Assembly (NCBI GenBank): GCA_000381585.1
Contig: KB906739.1
Coordinates: 310,001-374,000, forward strand
DNA length: 64,000 nucleotides
From: Acidobacteriaceae bacterium KBS 83
GTDB taxonomy: Bacteria; Acidobacteriota; Terriglobia; Terriglobales; Acidobacteriaceae
Direction of reading: 5' to 3'
Under the pieces are notes generated by a model. The model was not told the DNA's origin and did no database searches. It saw nothing but the letters and a program-made list of their open reading frames with translations. Each line of letters starts with the position of its first letter. The stretch's first letter is position 1. This document shows positions 27,154 through 37,012 of this stretch, piece by piece. A program made the position numbers and the translations under genes.

Positions 27154-30100
27154 ATGTGGATCGTCAGACTCGCTCTCAACCGACCCTACACATTCATTGT
27201 TCTGGCGCTTCTTGTTCTCATTCTGAGCCCGGTCGTGATTCTGCGGACGCCGACCGACATCTTTCCAAGCATCAATATTCCTGTCATTGCTGTGTCCTGG
27301 ACTTATACCGGCCTCAGCCCCGAGGAGATGGAAGGGCGAATCACAACCGTGTACGAGCGTGTGCTCACTACGGTAGTTGACAATATCGAGCACATCGAAT
27401 CCACGACCGTAAACGGGACTGCGGTTGTAAAGATCTACCTTCAGCCGAGTGCCAGTATAGACCGTGCGAATGCGCAGGTTACTGCAGTCTCCCAGACCAT
27501 CCTGCGTCAGTTGCCCCCCGGATCGCTCCCTCCACTGATCGTCGACTACAACGCATCCACGGTTCCTATTCTGCAGCTTAGTCTTTCCGGGAATGGGCTG
27601 ACTGAACCCCAACTGAACGACATCGCTCTAAACTTTCTGCGTACACAGCTGGTCACTGTTCCTGGCGCTGCGGTTCCGTTCCCGTACGGAGGCAAGACGC
27701 GTCAGGTCATGGTCAATCTGAACCCGCGCCTGCTGCAATCCAAGGGCTTATCTCCGAATGACGTGTTGACCGCGCTCGGCAATCAGAACTTTGTCTTGCC
27801 CGGCGGCACGATGAAAATGTCGGATTTTGAATATGACGTTGATTTGAATGCGGATCTAAAGAGCGTTCCGGAGTTCAACAACCTTCCCATCAAGACTGTC
27901 GGCAACTCTGTCATCTATTTGCGCGATGTCGCGACCGTCAGCGATGGCTTTGCTCCGCAGACGAATATTGTCCGCCAGGACGGTAAACGTGGTGCCCTCG
28001 TAACCGTTCTCAAGGCCGGAGACGCATCCACGATCGATGTCGTTAAGGGCGTACGGCAGATTCTTCCACGTGTGGCCCAAACCCTTCCGCCAGCGCTAAG
28101 GATTCAACCTCTTGCCGATCAATCTATTTTTGTACGCGGAGCGATTAACGGAGTCATTCGCGAAGCTGTCATCGCGGCCGCTCTTACCGGTCTGATGATC
28201 CTTATCTTTCTGGGAAGTTGGCGAAGCACAGTCATCATTGCTATATCGATTCCCTTGTCCATTCTGACCTCAGTTATAGTTCTGAGCTTTCTGCACGAAA
28301 CCATCAATATTATGACCCTAGGGGGGCTGGCTCTGGCTGTCGGCATCCTCGTCGATGATGCAACGGTCACCATTGAAAATATCGAGCGGCACTTGGAGGA
28401 GGGGGCTGATCTCCACGACGGCATCCTGGACGGTGCGGCACAGATCGCAGTCCCGGCTCTTGTTTCGACCTTGTGCATCTGCATCGTCTTCTTACCGATG
28501 TTTCTCCTGAGCGGTGTAGCACGTTATCTCTTTGTCCCGCTCGCCGAGGCTGTCATTTTTGCCATGATCGCCTCCTATATTTTGTCCCGCACGCTTGTGC
28601 CTACCTTGGCAATGTACCTTTTAAAGGCTCACAAGCACGGACGCACACTTCCTCGCGGTGTATTCGTCCGTTTTCAGAGAGGTTTCGAGCGGCTTTTTGA
28701 GAAGATTCGCGCTTCCTATTCCTCCCTGTTGGCGCAACTTGTTTCAGTTCGGCTTGCCTTTGTTCCAAGCTTTATTGTCGTCTGCGTGCTGGCCTTCGCT
28801 CTGGTCCCCTTTCTTGGCCAGGACTTTTTCCCGGATACCGACAGCGGCCAGTTCATTTTGCATGTGCGTGCGAAGACGGGAACGCGCATTGAAGAAACTG
28901 CGCGTCTAGCGGATCAAGTTGAAGGTAGTATTCGACAAACGATTCCATCTGCTGAGATGGATAACGTACTCGACAATATAGGTCTGCCTTACAGCAGCCT
29001 CAATTACATCTACAATCGCTCGGGGCTTACGGGCGCAGCCGATGCGGACATTCTCGTTTCTCTTACGGAAAAGCATCATTCGACAGCAAATTATGTACGT
29101 ACTCTCCGTGACAGGTTGCCGTCGAAGTATCCGGGCGTCACATTCTACTTCCTGCCGGCCGACATTGTTACCCAGACCTTGAACTTCGGGTTGCCAGCTC
29201 CAATCGATATCCAGATCGATGGTGCAGACCTGGGCAGCAATGGCCGCGTTGCCGACCAGATGCTTAAAGAACTAAGTCTTGTGCGCGGCATCGCCGACCT
29301 GCGCATTCAGCAGCAAGCCGACTACCCGAAGCTACACATTGAAGTCGATCGAACGAAGGCATTAGAGGCCGGTTATACAGAGCGTGATGTGGCCGATAGC
29401 ATGCTGGTTTCAACGAGTGGAAGTTTCCAGGTTACGCCTAGCTTTTATCTGAACCCCAAAAACGGCGTGTCGTATAACTTGGTCACGCAGACGCCTCAAT
29501 ATGACATCCAATCTGAGCAGGACCTGCAGAATATTCCGTTGACCGGCGCAAATCAGAGGCAGCGAGGAATACTTGCAAACGTTGCTTCCGTCCACCGGAC
29601 CAGCGAGTTGGGTTCAATCAATCACTACAATATTCGCCGCGTTGTCGATATCTATGCGTCTGTCCAAGGTCGAGATTTGGGTGCCGTAGGACGAGATGTA
29701 ACCCGCATCGTTGACGCAAACCGCAAACTTCTTCCGCGTGGCAGCTTCGTCACACTGCGTGGGCAATACGGCACAATGCAGACCTCTTATCTCGGACTGA
29801 TTGGTGGTCTGGGCTTCGCAATTGTCCTCGTCTATTTGCTGATAGTCGTAAATTTTCAGTCTTGGCTGGATCCGTTCATTATTATCACTGCGTTGCCTGC
29901 GGCGCTGGCTGGAATCGTTCTATTTTTGTTCATTACCCACACGACGTTGAGCGTGCCCGCGTTGATGGGAGCCATCATGTGTATGGGCGTAGCTACAGCG
30001 AATAGTATCCTCGTCATTTCGTTTGCCAAGGAAAGGCTGCTCAACCACGGTGATCCGATGACGGCCGCAATTGAGGCAGGGGCGACGCGTTTTCGCCCTG

Positions 30101-30333
30101 TCATCATGACAGCGCTGGCGATGATCATCGGCATGATTCCAATGGCTCTAGGACTCGGAGACGGCGGCGAACAAAATGCTCCCCTGGGTCGTGCCGTTAT
30201 CGGAGGGCTTCTTTGCGCGACCGTCGCCACTCTGTTTTTTGTACCTTCCGTTTTTGCTCTTCTGCACGGCCGGTCTCGACATACAGATTCGCAACGGGTC
30301 GGGAATTCAGACAATGAGCCGATTCACGCGTAG
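27154..30333 (+). CDS. RND efflux transporter, inner-membrane permease
   Basis: Proton-driven tripartite pump component of 1,059 residues with the duplicated RND plan: a first transmembrane helix (FIVLALLVLILSPVVI), a large periplasmic porter domain, helices 2-6, then the same order again. The proton-relay pair lies in LALAVGILVDDATVTIENIE (Asp-Asp in helix 4). The second half has the matching MGVATANSILVISFAKERL. It belongs to the branch annotated as multidrug/acriflavin-type transporters. The ATG at 27154 with GAGGGG upstream is preferred to a TTG at 27133. It is followed by adaptor and outer-membrane channel genes, with the permease unusually first. Substrates are unknown. Confidence 0.94.
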   Translation: MWIVRLALNRPYTFIVLALLVLILSPVVILRTPTDIFPSINIPVIAVSWTYTGLSPEEMEGRITTVYERVLTTVVDNIEHIESTTVNGTAVVKIYLQPSASIDRANAQVTAVSQTILRQLPPGSLPPLIVDYNASTVPILQLSLSGNGLTEPQLNDIALNFLRTQLVTVPGAAVPFPYGGKTRQVMVNLNPRLLQSKGLSPNDVLTALGNQNFVLPGGTMKMSDFEYDVDLNADLKSVPEFNNLPIKTVGNSVIYLRDVATVSDGFAPQTNIVRQDGKRGALVTVLKAGDASTIDVVKGVRQILPRVAQTLPPALRIQPLADQSIFVRGAINGVIREAVIAAALTGLMILIFLGSWRSTVIIAISIPLSILTSVIVLSFLHETINIMTLGGLALAVGILVDDATVTIENIERHLEEGADLHDGILDGAAQIAVPALVSTLCICIVFLPMFLLSGVARYLFVPLAEAVIFAMIASYILSRTLVPTLAMYLLKAHKHGRTLPRGVFVRFQRGFERLFEKIRASYSSLLAQLVSVRLAFVPSFIVVCVLAFALVPFLGQDFFPDTDSGQFILHVRAKTGTRIEETARLADQVEGSIRQTIPSAEMDNVLDNIGLPYSSLNYIYNRSGLTGAADADILVSLTEKHHSTANYVRTLRDRLPSKYPGVTFYFLPADIVTQTLNFGLPAPIDIQIDGADLGSNGRVADQMLKELSLVRGIADLRIQQQADYPKLHIEVDRTKALEAGYTERDVADSMLVSTSGSFQVTPSFYLNPKNGVSYNLVTQTPQYDIQSEQDLQNIPLTGANQRQRGILANVASVHRTSELGSINHYNIRRVVDIYASVQGRDLGAVGRDVTRIVDANRKLLPRGSFVTLRGQYGTMQTSYLGLIGGLGFAIVLVYLLIVVNFQSWLDPFIIITALPAALAGIVLFLFITHTTLSVPALMGAIMCMGVATANSILVISFAKERLLNHGDPMTAAIEAGATRFRPVIMTALAMIIGMIPMALGLGDGGEQNAPLGRAVIGGLLCATVATLFFVPSVFALLHGRSRHTDSQRVGNSDNEPIHA

Positions 30334-30361
30334 TTGTATGCAAACCGAATGGAGGTGAACG

Positions 30362-31591
30362 ATGAGCAAGGTCGAGACTGATTTGGATCAAACTTCGCAA
30401 AACAGTTCTGAGCAAGCTGCCGAGAGGGAAAGGCAACCATTATCCCGCTCGCTGTTCGTCGGCTTAGGGGTCTCAGCCCTGGTGCTTGGCGTCATTATCT
30501 ACGCGGGTGTTCACGAGCGTGCGGTGGCGGCAAGCAATCTGGGAACTGTGACGGAACGTGCTGCCATTACAACCGTGAATGTGGTAGAGCCCAAATCTGG
30601 AGCCGCCCTCGAGGAAATCGTTCTACCGGGCAACACGCAAGCATTCAGTGACACGCCCATCTACGCGCGTACAAATGGCTACCTCAAGCGCTGGTACGTG
30701 GACATCGGTGCGCATGTTAAGCAAGGCGAACTGCTTGCTGAAATTGAGACCCCCGAGATCGATCAACAACTGGAACAAGCCCGCGCGGATCTGAAGACGG
30801 CCGAGGCAAACGAACAACTGGCTCAGATTACGGCAACGCGCTGGCAGAACCTGCTCAAAACAGACAGTGTTTCCAAGCAAGAAACCGATCAGGCAGTTAA
30901 CGATCTGAGTGCTAAACAGGCGACCGTCGAATCTATGACTGCAAACGTTCACCGGCTTGAACAATTGCAATCCTTTGAGAAGATCTATGCTCCCTTTTCA
31001 GGCGTAGTCACAGCGAGAAACACCGATGTCGGCGCGCTCATCAACGCAGGCGCGGGCGGCATGCCACAGGAGCTCTTTCACATGGCGGCGGTGAACCGGC
31101 TACGCGTCTATGTCGCTGTACCGGAAGTTGATTCTGAGGCAGCGCAAAATGGGGCCAAGGCCACGCTGACGCTCGACGAATACCCTGGAGAATCATTTCA
31201 AGGGACGATTGTCCGCAACTCCGACGCAATTGACCTCAACTCAAGAACATTGAACGTTGAGGTCGACATCGACAACCGCGATGGACGCATCAGGCCCGGC
31301 GCATATGTCTTTGTTCACATGAAAATTCCTGAAAAGTCGAAAAATGCCACTGCGTCGCACACCATTCCTGCCAATACGTTGCTATTTCGATCCGAAGGGC
31401 TGCGGGTCGGGGTTGTTCGGGGCGACCATGCTGAGCTGGTTCCGATAACGATCGGCCGCGACTATGGCTCGACTGTCGAAGTGATCAGCGGACTCAAGCC
31501 AACCGATCAAGTGATCGTCAATCCGCCGGATTCGCTCACCACGGGAACTCCGGTTCGAGTCAATGCGCCAAAGGCCGGGGGATCTAGGTGA
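30362..31591 (+). CDS. RND periplasmic adaptor (membrane fusion protein)
   Basis: Links permease and outer-membrane channel in the periplasm. GGAGGTGA precedes the ATG. One N-terminal membrane anchor (LFVGLGVSALVLGVIIYAGV) follows a polar cytoplasmic start. Then come the biotinyl-lipoyl halves (TNGYLKRWYVDIGAHVKQGE and FEKIYAPFSGVVTARNTDVG), an alpha-helical coiled-coil hairpin between them, and beta-barrel and membrane-proximal domains. Its 409 residues fit the HlyD/AcrA family. The stop overlaps the start of the channel gene (GTGA). Confidence 0.93.
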   Translation: MSKVETDLDQTSQNSSEQAAERERQPLSRSLFVGLGVSALVLGVIIYAGVHERAVAASNLGTVTERAAITTVNVVEPKSGAALEEIVLPGNTQAFSDTPIYARTNGYLKRWYVDIGAHVKQGELLAEIETPEIDQQLEQARADLKTAEANEQLAQITATRWQNLLKTDSVSKQETDQAVNDLSAKQATVESMTANVHRLEQLQSFEKIYAPFSGVVTARNTDVGALINAGAGGMPQELFHMAAVNRLRVYVAVPEVDSEAAQNGAKATLTLDEYPGESFQGTIVRNSDAIDLNSRTLNVEVDIDNRDGRIRPGAYVFVHMKIPEKSKNATASHTIPANTLLFRSEGLRVGVVRGDHAELVPITIGRDYGSTVEVISGLKPTDQVIVNPPDSLTTGTPVRVNAPKAGGSR

Positions 31592-33051
31592 AAATAAGTC
31601 TCATTCCGTACCTGTTGTCAGGCGTGACGATCCTTCTTGCGGGCTGCATGGTCGGTCCTAACTATGTGAAACCGTCCACGCCTATAGCGCCATCCTTCAA
31701 AGAAGAGACACCCAATTTGTCTCAGGCGAATGACAACTGGAAGCCTGTTCGACCGGGGGATCTGACGCCTCGAGGAAACTGGTGGGAGATTTATGACGAT
31801 CCTCAGTTAAATGCGTTGGAAGCGCAGGTTGACTCGGCAAATCAGACGCTGAAGGTTGCAGAGGCTAACTTCCGCCAGGCGCGCGCGGCCATTCGCTTCA
31901 ATCGTTCATCCGAGGCGCCGACGATCGGAACTGCGCCGAGCATTTCCACTGTGCGTGACTCTGCAAACCAGCCCTACTTTCCATCGAACCTGGCCAACAA
32001 TGGAAACGGCGATTTTATTCTTCCGGTCGATTTGTCCTGGGAGATTGATCTCTGGGGACGTATCCGGCGAAGCGTCACCGCAGCGAAGGAACAGGCTCAG
32101 GCAAGTGCGGGAGACATGGCTGCAGTCCAATTGAGCCTACAAGCTGAACTTGCATACGACTATTTTGAACTCCGCAGTGCTGACGGCGAGAAAAAGCTGC
32201 TCGACGATACCGTACAGACCTACAGCAAGGCGTTGGAACTTACCGAAAACAGGTTCGAGGGCGGAGCCGCTCCCAAATCGGATGTAGCGCAAGCTCGCAC
32301 ACAACTGGAAGACGCCCAGGTCCTTGATACAGACATCATGGTTCAACGTGCTCAGTATGAGCATGCGATCGCTATCCTGATTGGAAAGCCGCCTGCAGAC
32401 TTCAGCTTGCCCCCCAGTCCTATCGATCTCCATACGCCAGCGATTCCAGCGGTTCCAGAAGTATTGCCTTCAGAGTTGCTGGAACGCCGACCAGACATAG
32501 CGGCGAGCGAGCGTCGGGTGGCTGCCGCCAATGAACAAATCGGTATTGCTCAGGCTGCTTACTATCCCGCGTTGAACCTGAGTGCTTTAGCGGGATTTCA
32601 GGGAACCTCTGCCGCCGAGTGGTTCCTCTGGCCCAGCCGCTTCTGGGCGGTGGGTCCAACCGTTTCAGAAACGCTCTTTGACGCCGGACGACGGCGCGCG
32701 ACCAAAGAGTCCGCCATCGCGGCTTATGATGCGAACGTTGCCAATTACCGCCAGACGACGCTAACAGCTTTTCAGCAGGTCGAGGACAACCTCGCCGTGC
32801 TGCGTATTCTTGCCGGAGAGTCACAGCAGCAGCACAATGCCACTGCTGCTGCTGAAGAATCTCTTCGCTTGTTTGAGAATCGCTATGCCGGCGGTGTGGA
32901 TACCTATCTTCAGGTCGTGACGTCACAAACAACTGCTCTTAGCAACGAACGAAATGATATCGACATCCGGCGCAGAGAACTCGATGCCAGTGTCTTGCTG
33001 ATCAAAGCTGTCGGAGGTGACTGGAATGTCACGAAACTACCAAAGGTCTGA
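31588..33051 (+). CDS. RND outer-membrane channel lipoprotein (NodT/OprM family)
   Basis: TolC-like outer-membrane exit duct of 487 residues. The N-terminus has a lipoprotein signal with lipobox ILLAGC and the family phrase MVGPNYVKPSTP. Two outer-membrane-efflux repeats follow, the first with NWWEIYDDPQLNALEAQV and the second with LLERRPDIAASERRVAAANE and IGIAQAAYYPALNLSA. The GTG start overlaps the adaptor stop by 4 bp. It closes the pump operon; a 300-bp gap follows. Confidence 0.93.
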   Translation: MKISLIPYLLSGVTILLAGCMVGPNYVKPSTPIAPSFKEETPNLSQANDNWKPVRPGDLTPRGNWWEIYDDPQLNALEAQVDSANQTLKVAEANFRQARAAIRFNRSSEAPTIGTAPSISTVRDSANQPYFPSNLANNGNGDFILPVDLSWEIDLWGRIRRSVTAAKEQAQASAGDMAAVQLSLQAELAYDYFELRSADGEKKLLDDTVQTYSKALELTENRFEGGAAPKSDVAQARTQLEDAQVLDTDIMVQRAQYEHAIAILIGKPPADFSLPPSPIDLHTPAIPAVPEVLPSELLERRPDIAASERRVAAANEQIGIAQAAYYPALNLSALAGFQGTSAAEWFLWPSRFWAVGPTVSETLFDAGRRRATKESAIAAYDANVANYRQTTLTAFQQVEDNLAVLRILAGESQQQHNATAAAEESLRLFENRYAGGVDTYLQVVTSQTTALSNERNDIDIRRRELDASVLLIKAVGGDWNVTKLPKV

Positions 33052-33353
33052 ATCAGAGCGCTAATTCGTCCGATGATGAATGGGACCTTTCGAAGTCAAG
33101 AGTTAGGCTTCGATCTTTATTAACTATTTTAATATTAGTCGCTGCTCGTTTGGGCGCTTCGCTACCGGCCGCTAATGCTGGCCGGATCCGATCGCCCGAA
33201 TCGCACAATAGTAAGCCAAAATCGATTACTACAACAAAATCCGGGTATTATGCCTCCGTCTGATTTTATATGTTGATTAATATCTATTTATATAAATCCT
33301 TTCGCTGCCTGACGACATCGATTATTTCAGGACTCTTTTTGGAGGCAGCTGTA
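33052..33353. other. AT-richer intergenic region between efflux operon and receptor gene
   Basis: No gene is present. At 33165-33185 CCGGCC-N9-GGCCGG can form a hairpin but no U-tract follows, so it is a weak candidate for the efflux-operon terminator. From about 33225 to 33300 the sequence is AT-rich and probably holds the receptor promoter. GGAGG at 33341-33345 is the ribosome-binding site of the receptor. Confidence 0.45.
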
Positions 33354-36300
33354 ATGCATCAATCCTTCCCGGCTCCGGCAACCTATCCGATCCAGCTCAT
33401 CCGGAACACGTGCTCCAGGGCTCTGGCACTCGTCGTTATCACATTTCTTTTATGTTCCGGCGCCCGCTTGGCGCTGGCGCAAGCCATCTACGGCAGCATC
33501 TCCGGCACGGTGACAGACGCGAGCGGCGCTGCAGTTCCAGGGGCGACGGTCACCGCAACCGATACCGCGAAAGGAACCACTAAAACGGTCCAGTCCAACA
33601 GCGACGGCTTCTATACCGTCAACCAACTCATCCCGGACAGCTACAGCGTAAAGGCCACCGCTGCCAACTTCACACCGGCGGAGAACAATGCCGTCACCGT
33701 CGCCGCTGACACCACGCAGACCGTTAACCTGCAGGTGACGGTCGGAGGAGCCAGCCTAACGGTGACAGTGACGTCGGCGCCTCCAGCGCTCCAAACGGAC
33801 CGCGCCGATGTTGGTCAGGAGCTTGACGAGCGACAGATCCAGAATCTGCCGAACCTGAACCGCAACTTCACATCGTTCGCCCTGCTCACTCCTGGCGTGC
33901 AAAGGTCCAGTTTCAACATCGCTCCGACGGAGAACCCGCAAGGCACTACGGCTCTGAATGCCAACGGTTCCAACTACGGCACACTAGGCTATGTGCTGGA
34001 CGGCACGGACAATCGTGAGCCCGTCGACGGCATCATCGTCATCAACCCTACCCTCGACTCCATCAGCGAAATGAAGGTGGATACGCAGAACTTCCCAGCT
34101 GAGTTTGGCGGTTCGGTTGGTGGCGTTGTGACGGCGCAGACGCGGTCCGGTGGCAACGCATTTCATGGCGATGCATTCTTCTATCGCCGCAGTGATGCGC
34201 TGGCAGCGCGCAATCCGTTTACTCAATTCCAACGCGATCCGGTGACCGGCCGATACATCCCTTCAGCGCTCTACAGCCAGTTCGGGGGGTCCGTGGGAGG
34301 GCCTATCAAGAAGGACAAAGCATTTTTCTTTCTCGATTATCAGGGAACACGGCAAAAGGTCGGCAGTAGTATCCAGCAGAACGTGCCTACTGCAACCGTG
34401 CGCAACACCTGTCTGAATCCGGCGAGTCCTACTTGCGATCTTTCACAATACGGCGGCGGAGTCATCTCAAACGCGCGGGTCACGCCGCAAGGCCGCGCTC
34501 TGTTGACCGCATTTCCCCAACCGAATGCGGGTGCTCCTGGCGCGACCACCAACAATTACATCGCCTCCGGATCGGGCAATAATGATGGCGATCTCGCCGA
34601 CACCCGCCTTGACTATCAGGTAACTCCTACTATCCACGCCTTCGGTCGCTATGACTACGCGAACTTCCGGCTCTTCGGCGCGCCTGCGCTCGGTACTGCG
34701 GGCGGCGAAGGCTTTGGAATCGGTAACACCAGCGGTGCTGACCAGGTGCAGAACCAGAGCGTATCGGTGGGCTTCGACTGGGCCCTCCGCGCCGACCTGC
34801 TTACGGACTTTCGCTTCGGCTTCCTCGACTATCACGTGGCGGAGAATAAGTTCGACGTTGGAACGGCACCGGCAGCTGCCGCAGGCCTGCCCAACCTCAA
34901 CACCGGCGCGCTCGATACTTCCGGTTCACCGACCTTCAATGTTGTCGACAACAGCATCTCCCCTTTCGGCACCCAGGGCTGCAACTGCCCGCTGCAGGAG
35001 AGTGAGCAGGTCTTCCAGTTGGTGAACAACTGGACCAAGATCGTCGGCAATCACACCTTCAAGTTCGGCGGGGATATCCGATACGCATTAAATCTACGCA
35101 ACGCAAGTGATTCCAACCGCACGGGTCAGTTCTCCTTCAACAACACCACCGGTGCCGGCTCCGGAATCGGCGCGGTGCTCACCGGGCAGATCGCGCAGTT
35201 CCAGCGCTTTGACGTCTACAACAACAACGCCGCCAATCGCCAGAAGCGCGGCGGTTTCTACGCCCAGGATACGTGGCGTGTTACGCCGAAACTGACCCTC
35301 GATTATGGCGTCCGCTGGGACATCATCTTCCCCGAGACAGTCAACACTGCGGGAGCCGGCGGCTTCACCGACTTGCAGGCGGGTGTTATCCGTGTTGCGG
35401 GCATCGGGAACGTGCCCACCAACGGCGGCGCTTCGGTTGACCTGCTGAATCTGGGCGGCCGCTTCGGCTTCGCTTACCAGGTTCGTCCCAACACCGTCAT
35501 CCGCGGTGCAGTCGGCCAGGTCTACGATGACGTCGGTTTCTTCGGGACGATCTTCGGGAGCGCCCTCACGCACAACGTGCCAGTGGTAAATGCCGAGAAT
35601 CAGGGCAGCACCAGCGCCACGGCGCCACTGACATTCACTTACAACACTATTCCCGCGCAGGTGCCCCCGATTGCGATTCCCGCGAACGGCATTTTGCCGA
35701 TCCTGAACAACATCGGCTACAACGTACGCCCCGATCGTCTGCCGCTGCCCAAAGTGGATGAGTACAACATCAGCCTGCAGCAAGCTCTGTCTTCGGATAC
35801 GACGGTGACCATCGCTTATGTGGGCAATGTCGCGGAACGCATCTATCCGGGCGAGACGGAAGGGTTCAACGTCAACCAGCCCGTGTTGCCAACCAGCCCA
35901 GCTCAGCTGGCGGACCGGGACCTTCGGCGCCCATACTTTGACAAGCTCGCCGGCGGAACCTGTTGTTCGCAGGACATCAACTCTCTGGCTCCAGCGGCAC
36001 GCGCCAACTACAACGCGCTCGAGACCACGGTCGAGAAACGATTCAGCCACGGCGTGCAATTGCTTGGAACGTACACCTGGTCGAAGGCGATGAACTATGG
36101 CTCGACCTACTTCGTGAACGATCCGCGGGTCGAATACGGTCCCAACGACACGAATCGCAATCACCTGTTCGTGATGAGCGGTATGTACGAACTCCCATTC
36201 GGCCGCAACAAGATGCTCCTCAGCAATGTCAACAGGGCCATGAACTACGTCGTCGGCGGCTGGCAACTGGCCGGAACCACCACCTGGGAGAGCGGCCTGC

Positions 36301-36818
36301 CCTTCACGCCTACATATGCGGAGTGTGGCAACGATCAGGACATCGATACTAACTCCAGCAACCCTGGCACCAGCAGTGACTGTCGTCCAAACAAGGCGGT
36401 CGGCGGCCTTCCCCTTAGCGTCGGCTCGCTGAACACTTCGGGAGGCGCCCCGTCGCGCCAATACTTCACTCCAGTTGCAGCGTTCGGCGGCAACGGTTCG
36501 GTCTCCGGGCCCTTCGCGCGGCCGGCGTTCGGCACCTTTGGCAATGTCGGCCGCAACAGCTACCGCGGACCCTCGGACTACTTTGCGGATGCTTCGCTAT
36601 TCAAGAACTTTGATATCACCGAACGGGTGAAGGCCCAGTTCCAGTTCCAAGCCTTCAATGTCTTCAATCACGTGCCGCTCGGCGTCCCGAATGCGTCGAA
36701 CGCACGATGCGTCGACTGCAGCGGAGGGGGCGTGATCACCAATGTCGACAACGCCATTCTTAGCAGCGGCCAACCGGTGATGCGCCAACTGCAATTCGCC
36801 GCTAAGTTCACCTTCTAG
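33354..36818 (+). CDS. Oar-like TonB-dependent receptor (second)
   Basis: Large outer-membrane receptor of 1,154 residues. I chose the ATG at 33354, with GGAGG 8 bases upstream, over a start at 33270 lacking one. A signal peptide (ALALVVITFLLCSGARLALAQ is given here only as ending ARLALAQ) leads into a Cna-B/carboxypeptidase-regulatory domain (YGSISGTVTDASGAAVPGA). The plug has LGYVLDGTDNREPVDG and EFGGSVGGVVTAQTRSGGN. The barrel includes FGGDIRYALNLRN, FYAQDTWRVTPKLTLDYGVR and the C-terminal MRQLQFAAKFTF. It is monocistronic, ending at a strong terminator. The nearest enzyme is the convergent (alpha/alpha)6 glycosidase. Its substrate is unknown. Confidence 0.93.
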   Translation: MHQSFPAPATYPIQLIRNTCSRALALVVITFLLCSGARLALAQAIYGSISGTVTDASGAAVPGATVTATDTAKGTTKTVQSNSDGFYTVNQLIPDSYSVKATAANFTPAENNAVTVAADTTQTVNLQVTVGGASLTVTVTSAPPALQTDRADVGQELDERQIQNLPNLNRNFTSFALLTPGVQRSSFNIAPTENPQGTTALNANGSNYGTLGYVLDGTDNREPVDGIIVINPTLDSISEMKVDTQNFPAEFGGSVGGVVTAQTRSGGNAFHGDAFFYRRSDALAARNPFTQFQRDPVTGRYIPSALYSQFGGSVGGPIKKDKAFFFLDYQGTRQKVGSSIQQNVPTATVRNTCLNPASPTCDLSQYGGGVISNARVTPQGRALLTAFPQPNAGAPGATTNNYIASGSGNNDGDLADTRLDYQVTPTIHAFGRYDYANFRLFGAPALGTAGGEGFGIGNTSGADQVQNQSVSVGFDWALRADLLTDFRFGFLDYHVAENKFDVGTAPAAAAGLPNLNTGALDTSGSPTFNVVDNSISPFGTQGCNCPLQESEQVFQLVNNWTKIVGNHTFKFGGDIRYALNLRNASDSNRTGQFSFNNTTGAGSGIGAVLTGQIAQFQRFDVYNNNAANRQKRGGFYAQDTWRVTPKLTLDYGVRWDIIFPETVNTAGAGGFTDLQAGVIRVAGIGNVPTNGGASVDLLNLGGRFGFAYQVRPNTVIRGAVGQVYDDVGFFGTIFGSALTHNVPVVNAENQGSTSATAPLTFTYNTIPAQVPPIAIPANGILPILNNIGYNVRPDRLPLPKVDEYNISLQQALSSDTTVTIAYVGNVAERIYPGETEGFNVNQPVLPTSPAQLADRDLRRPYFDKLAGGTCCSQDINSLAPAARANYNALETTVEKRFSHGVQLLGTYTWSKAMNYGSTYFVNDPRVEYGPNDTNRNHLFVMSGMYELPFGRNKMLLSNVNRAMNYVVGGWQLAGTTTWESGLPFTPTYAECGNDQDIDTNSSNPGTSSDCRPNKAVGGLPLSVGSLNTSGGAPSRQYFTPVAAFGGNGSVSGPFARPAFGTFGNVGRNSYRGPSDYFADASLFKNFDITERVKAQFQFQAFNVFNHVPLGVPNASNARCVDCSGGGVITNVDNAILSSGQPVMRQLQFAAKFTF

Positions 36819-36832
36819 TTAGGCGTTCTGCA

Positions 36833-36875
36833 GAGACAAGACAGGCCGCTGGAGATCAGCGGCCTGTCTTGTCTC
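36833..36875. terminator. Strong bidirectional hairpin between convergent genes
   Basis: A perfect 19-bp stem (36833-36851 with 36857-36875) encloses the 5-base loop GAGAT. It starts 15 bp after the receptor stop. The outer part of the stem (GAGACAAGACAGG) makes a partly U-rich 3' arm. It would stop transcription from the receptor and also from the convergent glycosidase gene ending at 37013. Confidence 0.8.
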
Positions 36876-37012
36876 TAGTTATCCAAATTGTTGAATCAAC
36901 ATCGCACTTCGCGCACTCCTCCGACAGCAAGAATCCACCGCAAGTCCCTGCCGGGCGGGAGTGCTACGTGAGCTCTTCGATGACTACGCCGAAACGCGTT
37001 ATGTCGGCGAGA

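Noticed and set aside
35094-36461. 455-codon minus-strand open frame
   Set aside because: Shadow of the receptor gene 33354-36818. Its composition (many Val, Arg, Gly) is typical of a complementary frame.
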